DNA from: Alphaproteobacteria bacterium bin52
GTDB taxonomy: Bacteria > Pseudomonadota > Alphaproteobacteria > Thalassobaculales > Thalassobaculaceae
Assembly: GCA_002238645.1 (NCBI GenBank)
Contig: MPMT01000033.1
Coordinates: forward strand, 1 to 51,065
DNA: 51,065 nt
Direction: 5' to 3'
Part shown: one piece after another, positions 34,673 through 43,921 of the stretch
How the letters are laid out: each line of letters begins with the position of its first letter
Numbering within the stretch: the stretch's first letter is position 1
The notes under the pieces: model-generated
What the model was told of the DNA's origin: nothing
Seen by the model: only the letters and a program-made list of their open reading frames with translations
The model's database searches: none
Position numbers and translations under genes: made by a program

Positions 34673-36552
34673 CCAGCGTCGCGCAACGCCGTCGCAATCT
34701 CGTCCAGGATATCCGGATCGTCGATGGTCGCCGGCATCGGATAGTCCCGGTCATCCGCGATGCACTGCATGGTACCGCGAAGGATCTTGCCCGACCGGGT
34801 CTTCGGCAGTCGTCCGACCACGATTGCCTGGCGGAAGGACGCCACAGGGCCGATTTCATCGCGCACCATGCGAACAACCTCGGTCACGACCTGCGAATGC
34901 GGCCGGTTGACCCCGTCCTTCAGCACCAGGAACCCCATCGGCACCTGTCCCTTCAGCGCGTCGGCCGCGCCGATGACCGCACATTCCGCCACGTCCGGAT
35001 GAGACGCCAGCACCTGTTCCATGCCACCGGTGGACAGGCGGTGCCCCGCGACGTTGATGATGTCATCGGTGCGCGACATGATGTGCAGGTAGCCGTCCTC
35101 GTCGATGATTCCGGCGTCCCCGGTCTGGTAGTAGCCCGGGTAGGCGCTGAAGTAGCTCTCGATGAACCGCTCGTCGTTCTGCCACAGGGTCGGCAGGGCT
35201 CCGGGCGGCAGCGGGATCCTGATCGAGATGGCGCCGATTTCTCCGGGCGCAACCGGGGTGCAGTCGGGTGCCAGCACCTCGATCCGCCAGCCCGGGACCG
35301 GCGCGGTGGGTGACCCGGGCTTGACGGGCAGCCGCTCGATGCCGAGACAGTTCGCCGCGATCGGCCAGCCGGTCTCCGTCTGCCACCAGTGATCGATGAC
35401 CGGTACACCAAGCACCTCCTCGGTCCACCTGAGCGTGTCGGGATCGCACCGCTCGCCGGCGAGGAACTGCGACTTGAGCGCGGAAAGGTCGTACTGGCGC
35501 AGGAGCAGGGCGTCGGGATCCTCCTTGCGAATGGCACGCATCGCCGTGGGCGCAGTGAACATGCACGACACCCGGTGCTGCGCCATCACCCGCCAGAACG
35601 CGCCGGCATCGGGTGTCCCGACCGGCTTGCCCTCGTAAAGCACCGTTGTGCAGCCATGAAACAGCGGCGCGTAGACGATGTAGCTGTGGCCCACAACCCA
35701 GCCAACGTCCGAGGCGGCCCAGTAGACCTCGCCGGGCTCAACCCCGTAGATGTTGCGCATCGACCACTTGAGAGCCACTGCGTGCCCGCCGGTCGGCCTG
35801 ACCACACCCTTTGGCACTCCGGTGGTTCCGGACGTGTAGAGAATGTAGGCAGGGTCGGTCGCCTCGACCTCCACGCAGTCCTCGGGCTCCACCCCCTCGT
35901 GCGCAGCGTGCCACTCGATGTCCCGCCCTTCCTGCATCGCGGCCTCGCACATCGGCCGCTGCACGACGATGCAGGTTCGCGGCTTGTGTTCCGCCAGGTC
36001 GAGAGCGCCATCAAGCAACGGCTTGTACTCGACGATGCGACCGGGCTCGATACCGCAGGATGCCGCCACCACCAGTACCGGCTTGGCATCGTCGATCCGC
36101 TTTGCCAGCTCGTTGGCAGCAAAACCGCCGAATACCACCGAATGCACGGCGCCGATCCGCGTGCACGCTAGCATTGCGATCACTGTCTCCGGGACCATGG
36201 GCATGTAGATGATCACCCGGTCGCCGTACGCCACCCCCTGCCGACGCAGGACCCCGGCGAACAGCGCAACCGCATCTCGCAGTTCCCGATAGCTGAACTC
36301 GCGGACGGTTCCGGTGACCGGGCTGTCGTAGATCAGTGCCGCCTGGTCGGCCCGACCCTCGCGCAGGTGCCGGTCGAGCGCATTGTCACAGGTGTTGAGA
36401 CGACCGCCTGCAAACCAGCGGGTAAACGGCGGCCTGTCGTTGTCGAGCACCCGATCCCACCGCTTCTGCCAGACCACGTCGGCAGCGGCGGCGGCCCAGA
36501 ATGCATCGGGATCCTCATGTGATCGGCGGTAGATGTCCTCGTACTGTCCCAC
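34657..36552 (-). CDS. prpE: Propionate-CoA ligase (acetyl-CoA synthetase family)
   Basis: AMP-forming acyl-CoA synthetase of 631 residues that activates propionate, and possibly acetate or acrylate. YTSGTTGVPKGVVRP is the AMP-binding motif, HWWQTETGWPI the substrate/adenylate region, and KTRSGKILRGTM holds the catalytic lysine. The opening QYEDIYRRSHEDPDAFW and overall sequence match PrpE more than Acs. GTG 36552 has GGAGGG four bases upstream; an ATG at 36567 places that site inside the gene and is less likely. It follows prfB on the same strand by 32 bases. Neighbouring symporter and CBS-DUF294 genes suggest a module for short-chain acids. Confidence 0.88.
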   Translation of the reverse strand: MGQYEDIYRRSHEDPDAFWAAAAADVVWQKRWDRVLDNDRPPFTRWFAGGRLNTCDNALDRHLREGRADQAALIYDSPVTGTVREFSYRELRDAVALFAGVLRRQGVAYGDRVIIYMPMVPETVIAMLACTRIGAVHSVVFGGFAANELAKRIDDAKPVLVVAASCGIEPGRIVEYKPLLDGALDLAEHKPRTCIVVQRPMCEAAMQEGRDIEWHAAHEGVEPEDCVEVEATDPAYILYTSGTTGVPKGVVRPTGGHAVALKWSMRNIYGVEPGEVYWAASDVGWVVGHSYIVYAPLFHGCTTVLYEGKPVGTPDAGAFWRVMAQHRVSCMFTAPTAMRAIRKEDPDALLLRQYDLSALKSQFLAGERCDPDTLRWTEEVLGVPVIDHWWQTETGWPIAANCLGIERLPVKPGSPTAPVPGWRIEVLAPDCTPVAPGEIGAISIRIPLPPGALPTLWQNDERFIESYFSAYPGYYQTGDAGIIDEDGYLHIMSRTDDIINVAGHRLSTGGMEQVLASHPDVAECAVIGAADALKGQVPMGFLVLKDGVNRPHSQVVTEVVRMVRDEIGPVASFRQAIVVGRLPKTRSGKILRGTMQCIADDRDYPMPATIDDPDILDEIATALRDAGYLSG

Positions 36553-36584
36553 TCGTCCCTCCACCATCCAGGCGGCGGCTCCCG

Positions 36585-37701
36585 CTATGTCTCCGCCGCG
36601 TCACTGCCCAGCCGGCGCGACAGCGCCGCTTCCAGGAACCGGTCAAGCGATCCGTCGAGAACCGATTGTATATCAGAGGTCTCGATCCCGGTCCGCAGGT
36701 CCTTCACCATCTGGTAGGGCTGCAGGACATAGGAACGGATCTGGTGTCCCCAGCCAATGTCGGACTTGCCGGCCTCGACCGCTTCTGCCGCTTCCTCGCG
36801 GCGCCGGATCTCCAGCTCGTAAAGCCGCGCGCGCAGCATCTCCATCGCGGTGGCGCGATTGCGGTGCTGCGACCGGTCGTTCTGGCACTGGACAACGATT
36901 CCGGTCGGCTCGTGGGTGATGCGGACAGCCGAGTCGGTCTTGTTGACATGCTGGCCGCCGGCACCGGACGAGCGGTAGGTGTCGATGCGCAGGTCCTTTT
37001 CCTCGATCGTGATCTCGATGGTTTCGTCGATCACCGGGTAGACCCAGGCCGAGGAGAAGCTGGTGTGCCGGCGCGCCGCAGAGTCGAACGGAGAGATCCG
37101 AACCAGCCTGTGCACGCCGCTCTCCGTCTTGAGCCAGCCATATGCGTTGTGGCCCCTGACCTGCAGCGTGGCCGACTTGATGCCGGCCTCCTCGCCGTCA
37201 CTCTGCTCCAGGATATCGACTTCGTAGCCGCGTACCCGGCACCAGCGCTGGTACATGCGCAAGAGCATCTCGGCCCAGTCCTGGGCCTCGGTACCACCCG
37301 CTCCGGCATGGATCTCGAGGTAGCAGTCGTTGGCGTCGGCCTCACCGGAGAGCAATGCCTCGAGCTGCCTGGTCCGACAGGCCTCGCGCAGCGTCCGCAG
37401 AACCCCGGTTGCCTCGGCAACGATCTCTGTCTCGCCCTCGGCCTCGCCAAGTTCCATGAGATCGATTGTCTCTTCAAGGTGCCGCTCGATGTCACGCACC
37501 GCGGAGATCGAGCGTTCAAGCGCGGTCCGTTCCTTCAGGACCGCCTGCGCTCGCTCGTTGTCCAGCCACAGATCCGGATCACCGGCAAGGGTATTCAGTT
37601 CGTCCAGCCGTACCGTCGCCGTATCCCAGTCAAAGATGCCTCCGCATGAGCTCAACGGACCGGTAGACTTCCTCGGCAATTGCCGCAGCTTCAGCATTCA
37701 T
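36585..37701 (-). CDS. prfB: Peptide chain release factor 2, with programmed +1 frameshift
   Basis: RF2 reads UAA and UGA stops. The true start is ATG 37701, after an AAGGGGA site; 23 codons ([18 protein letters not shown]...RHL) lead to an in-frame UGA at 37632-37630. The ribosome must shift +1 on CUU to read GAC TGG GAT ([13 protein letters not shown]) and continue, giving 371 residues. The main part has the stop-recognising SPF tripeptide ([11 protein letters not shown]) and the GGQ hydrolysis motif ([17 protein letters not shown]). Tools that miss the shift would start at ATG 37697 in the wrong leader frame. It lies 28 bases after mrcA, which is transcribed in the same direction. Confidence 0.96.
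37629..37644 (-). promoter_or_regulatory. prfB programmed frameshift site
   Basis: On the minus strand: CGGAGG, CAT, CTT, TGA, C. The internal Shine-Dalgarno GGAGG (37643-37639) stands three bases before CTT, the slippery P-site codon, followed by stop TGA and C, the classical arrangement. Low RF2 slows reading of UGA and raises the shift, so RF2 controls its own synthesis. Confidence 0.93.
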
Positions 37702-37729
37702 GACGGTTCCCCTTTCGAGTCCAGGTCGA

Positions 37730-40141
37730 CTAATAGAGGCCGTGGTCGGATCCATCAACCGGTCCGCTCACGATCTCGCCGTTGGCCTGCCCGGGCACCG
37801 GCTGCTGACCGGGCTTGAAGGCCTCGATGATCACGCTTCGGTCGCCGGCCTGCGCCAGTTCGCCGGTCTCGGGATTGATGCGGACGTGCAGGATGCCCGA
37901 GGGTGCGCGGAACGGGACCGGCAGCGTGCCGGTGAGCGCCTCGGCCATGAACTCCTTGAAGATGGGAACGGCAACCCGTGACCCGGTATCGCTCGGGCCG
38001 AGGGTTCGGGGAGTATCGAAGCCGACGAATGTGCCGACCACGAGATCGGGCGAGAACCCGATGAACCAGGCGTCGACATTTTCATTCGACGTCCCGGTCT
38101 TCCCGGCCAGCGGCCGGCCCAGTTCGGAGATCCGCCGCCCGGTGCCGCGCTGGACAACTCCCTCCAGCATGCGAACCATCTGGTAGACCGATGCGGAATC
38201 AACCACACGCTCGGCGCGTTCCGGCACCCGGGGCACCGGGCCGGCGTCGGTGCCCATGCATCCCGGACAAACCCGGGTGTCACTGCGGTACACGTTGCGT
38301 CCGTTCCGATCCTGGATCCGGTCGATCAGTGTCGGCGTCACCCGGTAGCCGCCGTTGACCAGCGTCCCGTAGGCAGCTGTGAGTCTCAGCAGCGTGGTCT
38401 CCCCCGACCCGAGCGCCATCGCGAGATGTTCGGGCATGTCGTCGACGATGCCGAACCGATGCGCGGCCTCGGCCACCCGCTCCATCCCGATTGCCTGGGC
38501 AAGGCGCACCGTCATCAGGTTGCGGGACTTCTCGATGCCCAGACGCATGGCGCTCGGGCCGTAGAACTTGCGCGAGTAGTTGGCCGGCTTCCACTTGCGG
38601 CGTCCCGGTCCCAGGTCGAGGACGAACGGCGCGTCGAGGATGACAGTCGTCGGTGTGTAGCCCTGTTCGAGTGCCGCGAGGTAGACGAAGGGCTTGAACG
38701 CCGATCCGGGCTGACGCCAGGCCTGGGTCGCCCGGTTGAAGTTCGAGACCGAGAAGTCCCAGCCACCGCTCATGGCCAGCACCCGGCCAGTGTGGGGATC
38801 AAGGGCCACGAGAGCCCCGTTGACGTCGGGAACCTGGCGCAATCCGTAGGACAGGATCGGCGGGACATCCTCGAATCCGTCCGGTTCGACCAGCTCTGCG
38901 AGTACCTCGACCAGGATCACGTCACCGGTCGAGAGCACGTGGTCGACTGACTCCACCCTCGGGCCCAGTCTCTGCCCCTTCCGCGTCCGCCGCGCCCAGC
39001 GCAGCTCCTCAAGAGCCAGGAGGCCTGTCTCTCCGTCCGGCAGGCCGATCCGCGCGGCATCGGCATTGGCGGCGAGAACCACGGCGACCTGCCAGGTCGT
39101 GCGCATGCCGGGCTGTGGTCCGAACTCGAGCAACCTTTCGCGCCAATCCGGACCGGTCTCGATCCTGCCCAGGGCTCCGCGCCAGCCGTGACGCCTGTCA
39201 TAGAGCTCGAGCCCCTCCCTGAGCGCGGCGTCGGCGATGCGCTGCAGGCGCCAGTCCAGGCTGGTCCTCACCGACAGTCCGCCGCGGTAGAGATCATCCT
39301 CGCCGTAGCGCGTCAGCAGCTGACGCCGCACCTCTTCTGCAAAGTAGGTTGCGACGGCTGTCTCGGTCGCCTCACGGTGGCGGACCACCAGCGGTCTCTC
39401 GCGCGCCTCGGCCGCGAGGGCATCCGTGATCACCCCGTCCTCGGCCATGCGTTCCAGCACCCAGTTGCGGCGCCACACCGCCTTTTCGTGCTGACGCTCA
39501 GGGTGGTAATTGTTGGGCGCCTTGGGCAGTGCAGCCAGGTAGGCCGCCTCCTCCACGTCCAGCTCCGAAAGCGCCTTGTTGAAGTAGTTGAGTGCCGCCG
39601 CGGCGATGCCGTGGGAGCCACGGCCAAAGTAGATCTGGTTCAGGTACAGTTCGAGAATCTGGTCCTTTCCGAGCACCCGCTCGATGCGGAAGGCGAGGAT
39701 CGCCTCCTTGATCTTGCGTTCGACGGTAACCTCGCTGGTGAGCAGGAAGTTCTTGGCGACCTGCTGGGTGATCGTCGATGCCCCGCGCAGCCGGCGCCCG
39801 GTCGCATAGTTGCGCAGGTTTTGCACCATCGCCGCGGCCAGACTGACGAAGTCGACACCCGGATGACTGTAGAAATCCTTGTCCTCCGCCGCCAGCACTG
39901 CTCCAATCACCAGCCCGGGCACCGCCGAAATCGGAACGAAGATCCGTTGCTCTGTTGCGTACTCGATCACGAGGCGGCCGTCGGAGGCGTGAACCCGGGT
40001 CAGCACGGCCGGCCGGTAGTCAGCGAGCTGGCGATAGTCGGGCAGCCCCTGGCCGTAGGCGCGCAGCACCCAAAGCGCGCCGGCGGCGCCGGCAAGCGCA
40101 ATGACAAGACAGACCGCCGCCGTACCGACAATCCACCTCAC
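37730..40141 (-). CDS. mrcA: Penicillin-binding protein 1A (bifunctional transglycosylase/transpeptidase)
   Basis: Inner-membrane enzyme that polymerises and cross-links peptidoglycan. One N-terminal helix (about 4-27) anchors it. The glycosyltransferase has the catalytic E86 in AAEDKDFYSHPGVD and RGASTITQQVAKN. The transpeptidase has the serine S480 in the SxxK motif (PGSAFKPF), SRN as EKSRNLMTV, and KTGTS as LAGKTGTSNENVDAWF. At 803 residues it is full length. ATG 40141 follows CAGGAGA. It is upstream of prfB and divergent from rne; the amidase gene often found in this gap is absent. Confidence 0.95.
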   Translation of the reverse strand: MRWIVGTAAVCLVIALAGAAGALWVLRAYGQGLPDYRQLADYRPAVLTRVHASDGRLVIEYATEQRIFVPISAVPGLVIGAVLAAEDKDFYSHPGVDFVSLAAAMVQNLRNYATGRRLRGASTITQQVAKNFLLTSEVTVERKIKEAILAFRIERVLGKDQILELYLNQIYFGRGSHGIAAAALNYFNKALSELDVEEAAYLAALPKAPNNYHPERQHEKAVWRRNWVLERMAEDGVITDALAAEARERPLVVRHREATETAVATYFAEEVRRQLLTRYGEDDLYRGGLSVRTSLDWRLQRIADAALREGLELYDRRHGWRGALGRIETGPDWRERLLEFGPQPGMRTTWQVAVVLAANADAARIGLPDGETGLLALEELRWARRTRKGQRLGPRVESVDHVLSTGDVILVEVLAELVEPDGFEDVPPILSYGLRQVPDVNGALVALDPHTGRVLAMSGGWDFSVSNFNRATQAWRQPGSAFKPFVYLAALEQGYTPTTVILDAPFVLDLGPGRRKWKPANYSRKFYGPSAMRLGIEKSRNLMTVRLAQAIGMERVAEAAHRFGIVDDMPEHLAMALGSGETTLLRLTAAYGTLVNGGYRVTPTLIDRIQDRNGRNVYRSDTRVCPGCMGTDAGPVPRVPERAERVVDSASVYQMVRMLEGVVQRGTGRRISELGRPLAGKTGTSNENVDAWFIGFSPDLVVGTFVGFDTPRTLGPSDTGSRVAVPIFKEFMAEALTGTLPVPFRAPSGILHVRINPETGELAQAGDRSVIIEAFKPGQQPVPGQANGEIVSGPVDGSDHGLY

Positions 40142-40231
40142 CTCATTGTCTCCTGCATCCAGTCGGGTATCCCGGGACCGGGCAGGCGCGCGGTTCCGGT
40201 CCTCCGGAATACCCCTGCGCCCGACTCGTTC

Positions 40232-40269
40232 CCGGAGCCTCGCCGATCATACACTTCTCGAGGCTCCGG
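40232..40269. promoter_or_regulatory. 11-bp inverted repeat over a putative mrcA -10 box
   Basis: CCGGAGCCTCG (40232-40242) and CGAGGCTCCGG (40259-40269) are exact inverted copies 16 bases apart. The spacer holds TATGAT on the minus strand, a good -10 hexamer for mrcA, though no clear -35 lies 17 bases before it. It could be an operator or a hairpin in the leader. Confidence 0.5.
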
Positions 40270-40775
40270 CGCTCTCGTGCGGAAGATCAGGGCGAGGAAG
40301 TGTCAGCCACGATGCAGGGGATGGCAAGCTGAAGCATCTCGGTGCATGTGCAGACCGGTTGCCCCGCGGAGGCCATGACCGGGTAAACGGCCTCGCGACG
40401 TTCCTGGTGCCGGGGCCGGCACGTTTCACGAACGACCCTTTCCTGCGACGAAACCGGGACCATATCAGCCCCGGGCCTGTTCCATGCGGTCAACGAGGGA
40501 CAGCGTGGCAGCGGGCGAACTCCGGTGCTCCTGCCTGGCGATGCGGGCACCTCACGTGCAGGGCCCGCGCCCTCCCCGTTCGCACCCGCCAGCCATGCCG
40601 CATGTCGGCCTTACGGACAAGTGTCCGACGGAACATGGCGGCCGGTCGACAGCCGAAACCAGACGGGCCTTCACGTGGAACCGCGATTCGCACCGTGCCG
40701 ACCGCGACACGTCTGCGCCTGAACGACGGGGAGCGGGACGAAACGGTCAGGTATCGTCGTCCTGCAGGTACGGCA

Positions 40776-40804
40776 TTGAAAATGTTCGGTCGTTCGGATA
40801 CAGT
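40776..40804 (+). promoter_or_regulatory. Candidate rne promoter
   Basis: TTGAAA at 40776-40781 and TACAGT at 40799-40804 are 17 bases apart. It would give an rne leader of roughly 430 bases; long structured leaders are used for RNase E autoregulation in other bacteria. Confidence 0.45.
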
Positions 40805-41243
40805 CCGCGCGCACCGGAATCGATCGCCTGCGGGCGGCGGGTTCCGCCCTGCATCTCCGGGGATTCCGAACGGTTCCCTTCAACACAGCGAATGATCCGT
40901 ACCGGTCGCGCCAGCCAATTGATTGCGTGCCCGCGCGGAGCAGGGTTCAAGCACATGTTGCGCGCGCTCGACACCGTGACCGGGTATCCGGTTCACCCGA
41001 CACGGCCCGGACGGCATAAGGTCCTTTCGCGCGGCGGCTGCATGCAGATCCCCGATGGGGCTGCACTCGACGGCCGAACCGCGCATGCCGGCGTCTTCGC
41101 GACGCGCACTCGATCCGACCACTCACACGGTGCTTGCGGGCACTGGTTGACGTTGTGGCACGCAGACGAACGACCGTCCCCGGTCAGGCTCGCGCGGCCA
41201 GTTCACCGATCAGTGTCCCGGGGCATCCCGGAGCCAAACTTCC

Positions 41244-43916
41244 ATGACCAAACGCATGCTGATCGACGCGACCCAGCCCGAGGAAACCCGGGTGGTTTTA
41301 GTCGATGGGATACGTCTCGATGACTTCGATTTCGAGGCCTCGAACCAGCGCCAGCTGAAAGGCAACATCTACCTCGCCAAGGTCACCCGCGTCGAACCTT
41401 CACTCCAGGCTGCCTTCATCGAATACGGCGGCGAGCGGCACGGGTTCCTGGCCTTCGGCGAGATCCACCCGGACTACTACCGGATCCCCGTCGAGGACCG
41501 TCAGGCCCTGATCGAGTCCCAGGAGGGGCCCGCATTGCGCGACCCCGACGACGAGGTCGATGGCGATGAGCAGGTCGGTGACGACGAGGCCGAGCCTGCC
41601 GAAACCGCGCCACCCGAGGAAACCGACCCCGCCGAAAGCGTCGGGCGCGGCCGGGCGCGCCGGCAGGGCGCGGCGCGGCGCTACCGGATCCAGGAGGTCA
41701 TCAGCCGTCGCCAGATCCTGCTGGTCCAGGTGGTCAAGGAGCAGCGTGGAAACAAGGGAGCCTCGCTCACCACCTACCTGTCACTGGCCGGCCGCTACTG
41801 TGTACTGATGCCGAACAACCCGCGCGGTGGCGGGGTGAGTCGCAAGATCACCAACGCTGCCGACCGCAACCGGCTGAAGAAGATCGTCGAGGAACTTGAC
41901 GTCCCGGAAGGCATGGCGATCATCGTGCGGACGGCCGGGCGCGAGCGGACCAAGTCGGAGATCAAGCGCGACTGCGAGTACCTTCTCAGGCTGTGGGACC
42001 GGATTCGCGAGCAAACCCTGGTGTCGTCCGCTCCCTGTCTCGTGCACGAGGAGGCGAACCTCATCCGCCGCTCGATCCGGGACCTCTATACCCGTGACAT
42101 CGAGGAAGTGCTTGTCCAGGGCGACGAGGGCTACCGGACGGCCAAGTCCTTTATGAAGATGCTCATCCCGAGCCATGCCCGCCGGGTCCAGCCGTTCCGG
42201 GAGGACGGCGCCCCCCTGCTGCATCACTACCAGGTCGAGAACCAGCTCACCGCCATCCACGAGGCAACGGTTCCGCTTCAGTCCGGCGGCTACCTGGTCA
42301 TCGACCAGACGGAGGCCCTGGTTGCCATCGACGTGAACTCCGGGCGGGCCACCCGGGCCCGCAGCGTCGAGGACACAGCGTTGCGCACCAACATGGAAGC
42401 CGCCAGTGAGGTCGCGCGGCAGCTGCGCCTTCGCGACCTCGCCGGTCTCATCGTGATCGACTTCATCGACATGGCCGAATCCCGCAACCAGACGGCTGTG
42501 GAACGACGCATGAAGGAGGCGGTCAAGCTCGACCGCGCACGCATCCAGCTCGGGCGGATCAGCCAGTTCGGCCTGATGGAACTCTCGCGACAACGGCTTC
42601 GCCCCAGCGTGTTCGAGACCAGCACCGTTGTCTGTCCGCACTGCCAGGGAAGCGGGCGGGTCCGCTCCACCGAATCCTCCGCCCTGCAGGCGTTGCGGGC
42701 AATCGAGGAGGAGGGGGTGAAGCAACGGGCGTCGCGGATTGCCGTTTGGCTGTCGTCGACCACCGGCTTCTACATCCTCAACAGCAAGCGCATGGCGCTG
42801 ATCGACATCGAGCAACGCTACGGCTTCGAGGCCGTGCTGGAGCCGGACGACACCCTGCTCTCGGCCGAGTGCCGGATCGAGGTGCTCGAGGCAAAGGCCG
42901 CCGGCGATCGCCTGGCACAGTTTGCTTCGCCGCCGGAACAGGCCGCCGCAAGCGAGGAGCCACGGAGTGGCAACCGTCGACGCAGGCGGTCGGACCGCAA
43001 GAGGAGCGATGCCGAGGGCCAGGTCGAGCAGGCATCTGCCCAGCCGGAAGCGGCGGCAGACGACAACACGGAGGACGGCGACGCCGGACGGAAGCGGCGG
43101 CGGCGCGGCAAGCGCGGTGGACGACGTCGCGGACGCCGGAGCGAGGCCGAGGTCGAGTCCGGCCAGGAGGAACTCCAGGCTGCGGACGCGCCGGCCGGAC
43201 AGCCTGCCGGCGACGGTGAGCAGCCTGCGGACGGGGACGTGGAGCCGGTGGCGGTCGCTCCTCCGCCTTCACGCAGACGCAGGTCACGCGGGCGTTCGTC
43301 GTCGCGGACCTCTGCCGAGGCAGTTCAGGACCCCGTCGCGACCAGTGACGCCATCCCGGTCGACGGTTCCGCCACGAAAGAAGCCATCGAGACCAGCGAG
43401 ATGGACCCGGGAACGGATGACACCCCGGTCGAGGAAACCGTTGTCGGAACGGCACAGGGTAACGGAGCGGCCACGGAGCACGGGAACGAGCCCGTCGCCG
43501 CGTCCGGAACGCCCGCAACCGGACCGGCCGGAACGTTGCATGCCGGGGACGCGCCCGCCACGGCGGAGACCGTACCCGTGTTCGGCGCGGAAGGCCCGGC
43601 AGACGGTCACTCGATGCCGGACATGCAGTCGCCGGCGAACGGTGACGCTGCACCGGACAGCGAAGTCGCGGCGGATGACGCGACCGTACCGGACTCCGCG
43701 GACGAACCGGTTTCCGGGACCGTGGAGGAGGCGGTACCGCCGGAGGATGATGACCAGCCTGCCGCGCCCGGACTTGTGGTCGAGATCATGTCTGATGGAG
43801 GCGTGGTCCAGCTCGAGGGCGACGCACCGCCGGAGGAGACTCCGGCAGCCCCGATGCCCGTGCCCGAGACCGGACAGCCGCCACGGCGAGGCTGGTGGAA
43901 CCGGCCGGAGGGCTGA
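41244..43916 (+). CDS. rne: Ribonuclease E
   Basis: Central endonuclease of mRNA decay and rRNA/tRNA processing, membrane-associated scaffold of the degradosome. The N-terminal MLIDATQPEETRVVLVDG starts the catalytic half; the S1 domain (about 38-170) is interrupted by an acidic then basic insert (about 92-145), as in other alphaproteobacteria. Catalytic acids lie in IDVNSGRATRARSVEDTALRTN and IVIDFIDM; the zinc link is CPHC near residue 463. From about 560 to the end (890) the protein is low-complexity: arginine-rich patches (NRRRRRSDRKRSD, GRKRRRRGKRGGRRRGRR) within acidic Ala/Glu/Pro sequence, ending RRGWWNRPEG, probably RNA- and partner-binding. Confidence 0.95.
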   Translation: MTKRMLIDATQPEETRVVLVDGIRLDDFDFEASNQRQLKGNIYLAKVTRVEPSLQAAFIEYGGERHGFLAFGEIHPDYYRIPVEDRQALIESQEGPALRDPDDEVDGDEQVGDDEAEPAETAPPEETDPAESVGRGRARRQGAARRYRIQEVISRRQILLVQVVKEQRGNKGASLTTYLSLAGRYCVLMPNNPRGGGVSRKITNAADRNRLKKIVEELDVPEGMAIIVRTAGRERTKSEIKRDCEYLLRLWDRIREQTLVSSAPCLVHEEANLIRRSIRDLYTRDIEEVLVQGDEGYRTAKSFMKMLIPSHARRVQPFREDGAPLLHHYQVENQLTAIHEATVPLQSGGYLVIDQTEALVAIDVNSGRATRARSVEDTALRTNMEAASEVARQLRLRDLAGLIVIDFIDMAESRNQTAVERRMKEAVKLDRARIQLGRISQFGLMELSRQRLRPSVFETSTVVCPHCQGSGRVRSTESSALQALRAIEEEGVKQRASRIAVWLSSTTGFYILNSKRMALIDIEQRYGFEAVLEPDDTLLSAECRIEVLEAKAAGDRLAQFASPPEQAAASEEPRSGNRRRRRSDRKRSDAEGQVEQASAQPEAAADDNTEDGDAGRKRRRRGKRGGRRRGRRSEAEVESGQEELQAADAPAGQPAGDGEQPADGDVEPVAVAPPPSRRRRSRGRSSSRTSAEAVQDPVATSDAIPVDGSATKEAIETSEMDPGTDDTPVEETVVGTAQGNGAATEHGNEPVAASGTPATGPAGTLHAGDAPATAETVPVFGAEGPADGHSMPDMQSPANGDAAPDSEVAADDATVPDSADEPVSGTVEEAVPPEDDDQPAAPGLVVEIMSDGGVVQLEGDAPPEETPAAPMPVPETGQPPRRGWWNRPEG

Positions 43917-43921
43917 CCCGG

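Larger units (their letters stand above)
40142..41243. other. 1.1-kb divergent region between mrcA and rne, no gene
   Basis: Open frames here translate to Arg/Pro/Ser-rich, non-protein-like sequences. It contains an 11-bp inverted repeat near mrcA, a candidate rne promoter, and a hairpin at 41043-41065 (TGCAG-AT-CCCC, loop GAT, GGGG-CTGCA) 178 bases before the rne start. The rest shows nothing I can name; a long rne leader or an unrecognised small RNA is possible. Confidence 0.5.

Noticed and set aside
40484..41323. A 279-codon open frame leading into rne
   Set aside because: It runs out of frame into rne, has no recognisable motif, and its composition is not protein-like.
43000..43900. Repeat-like acidic and arginine-rich stretch as a separate gene or repeat array
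   Set aside because: It is the in-frame low-complexity C-terminal region of RNase E, typical of the family.
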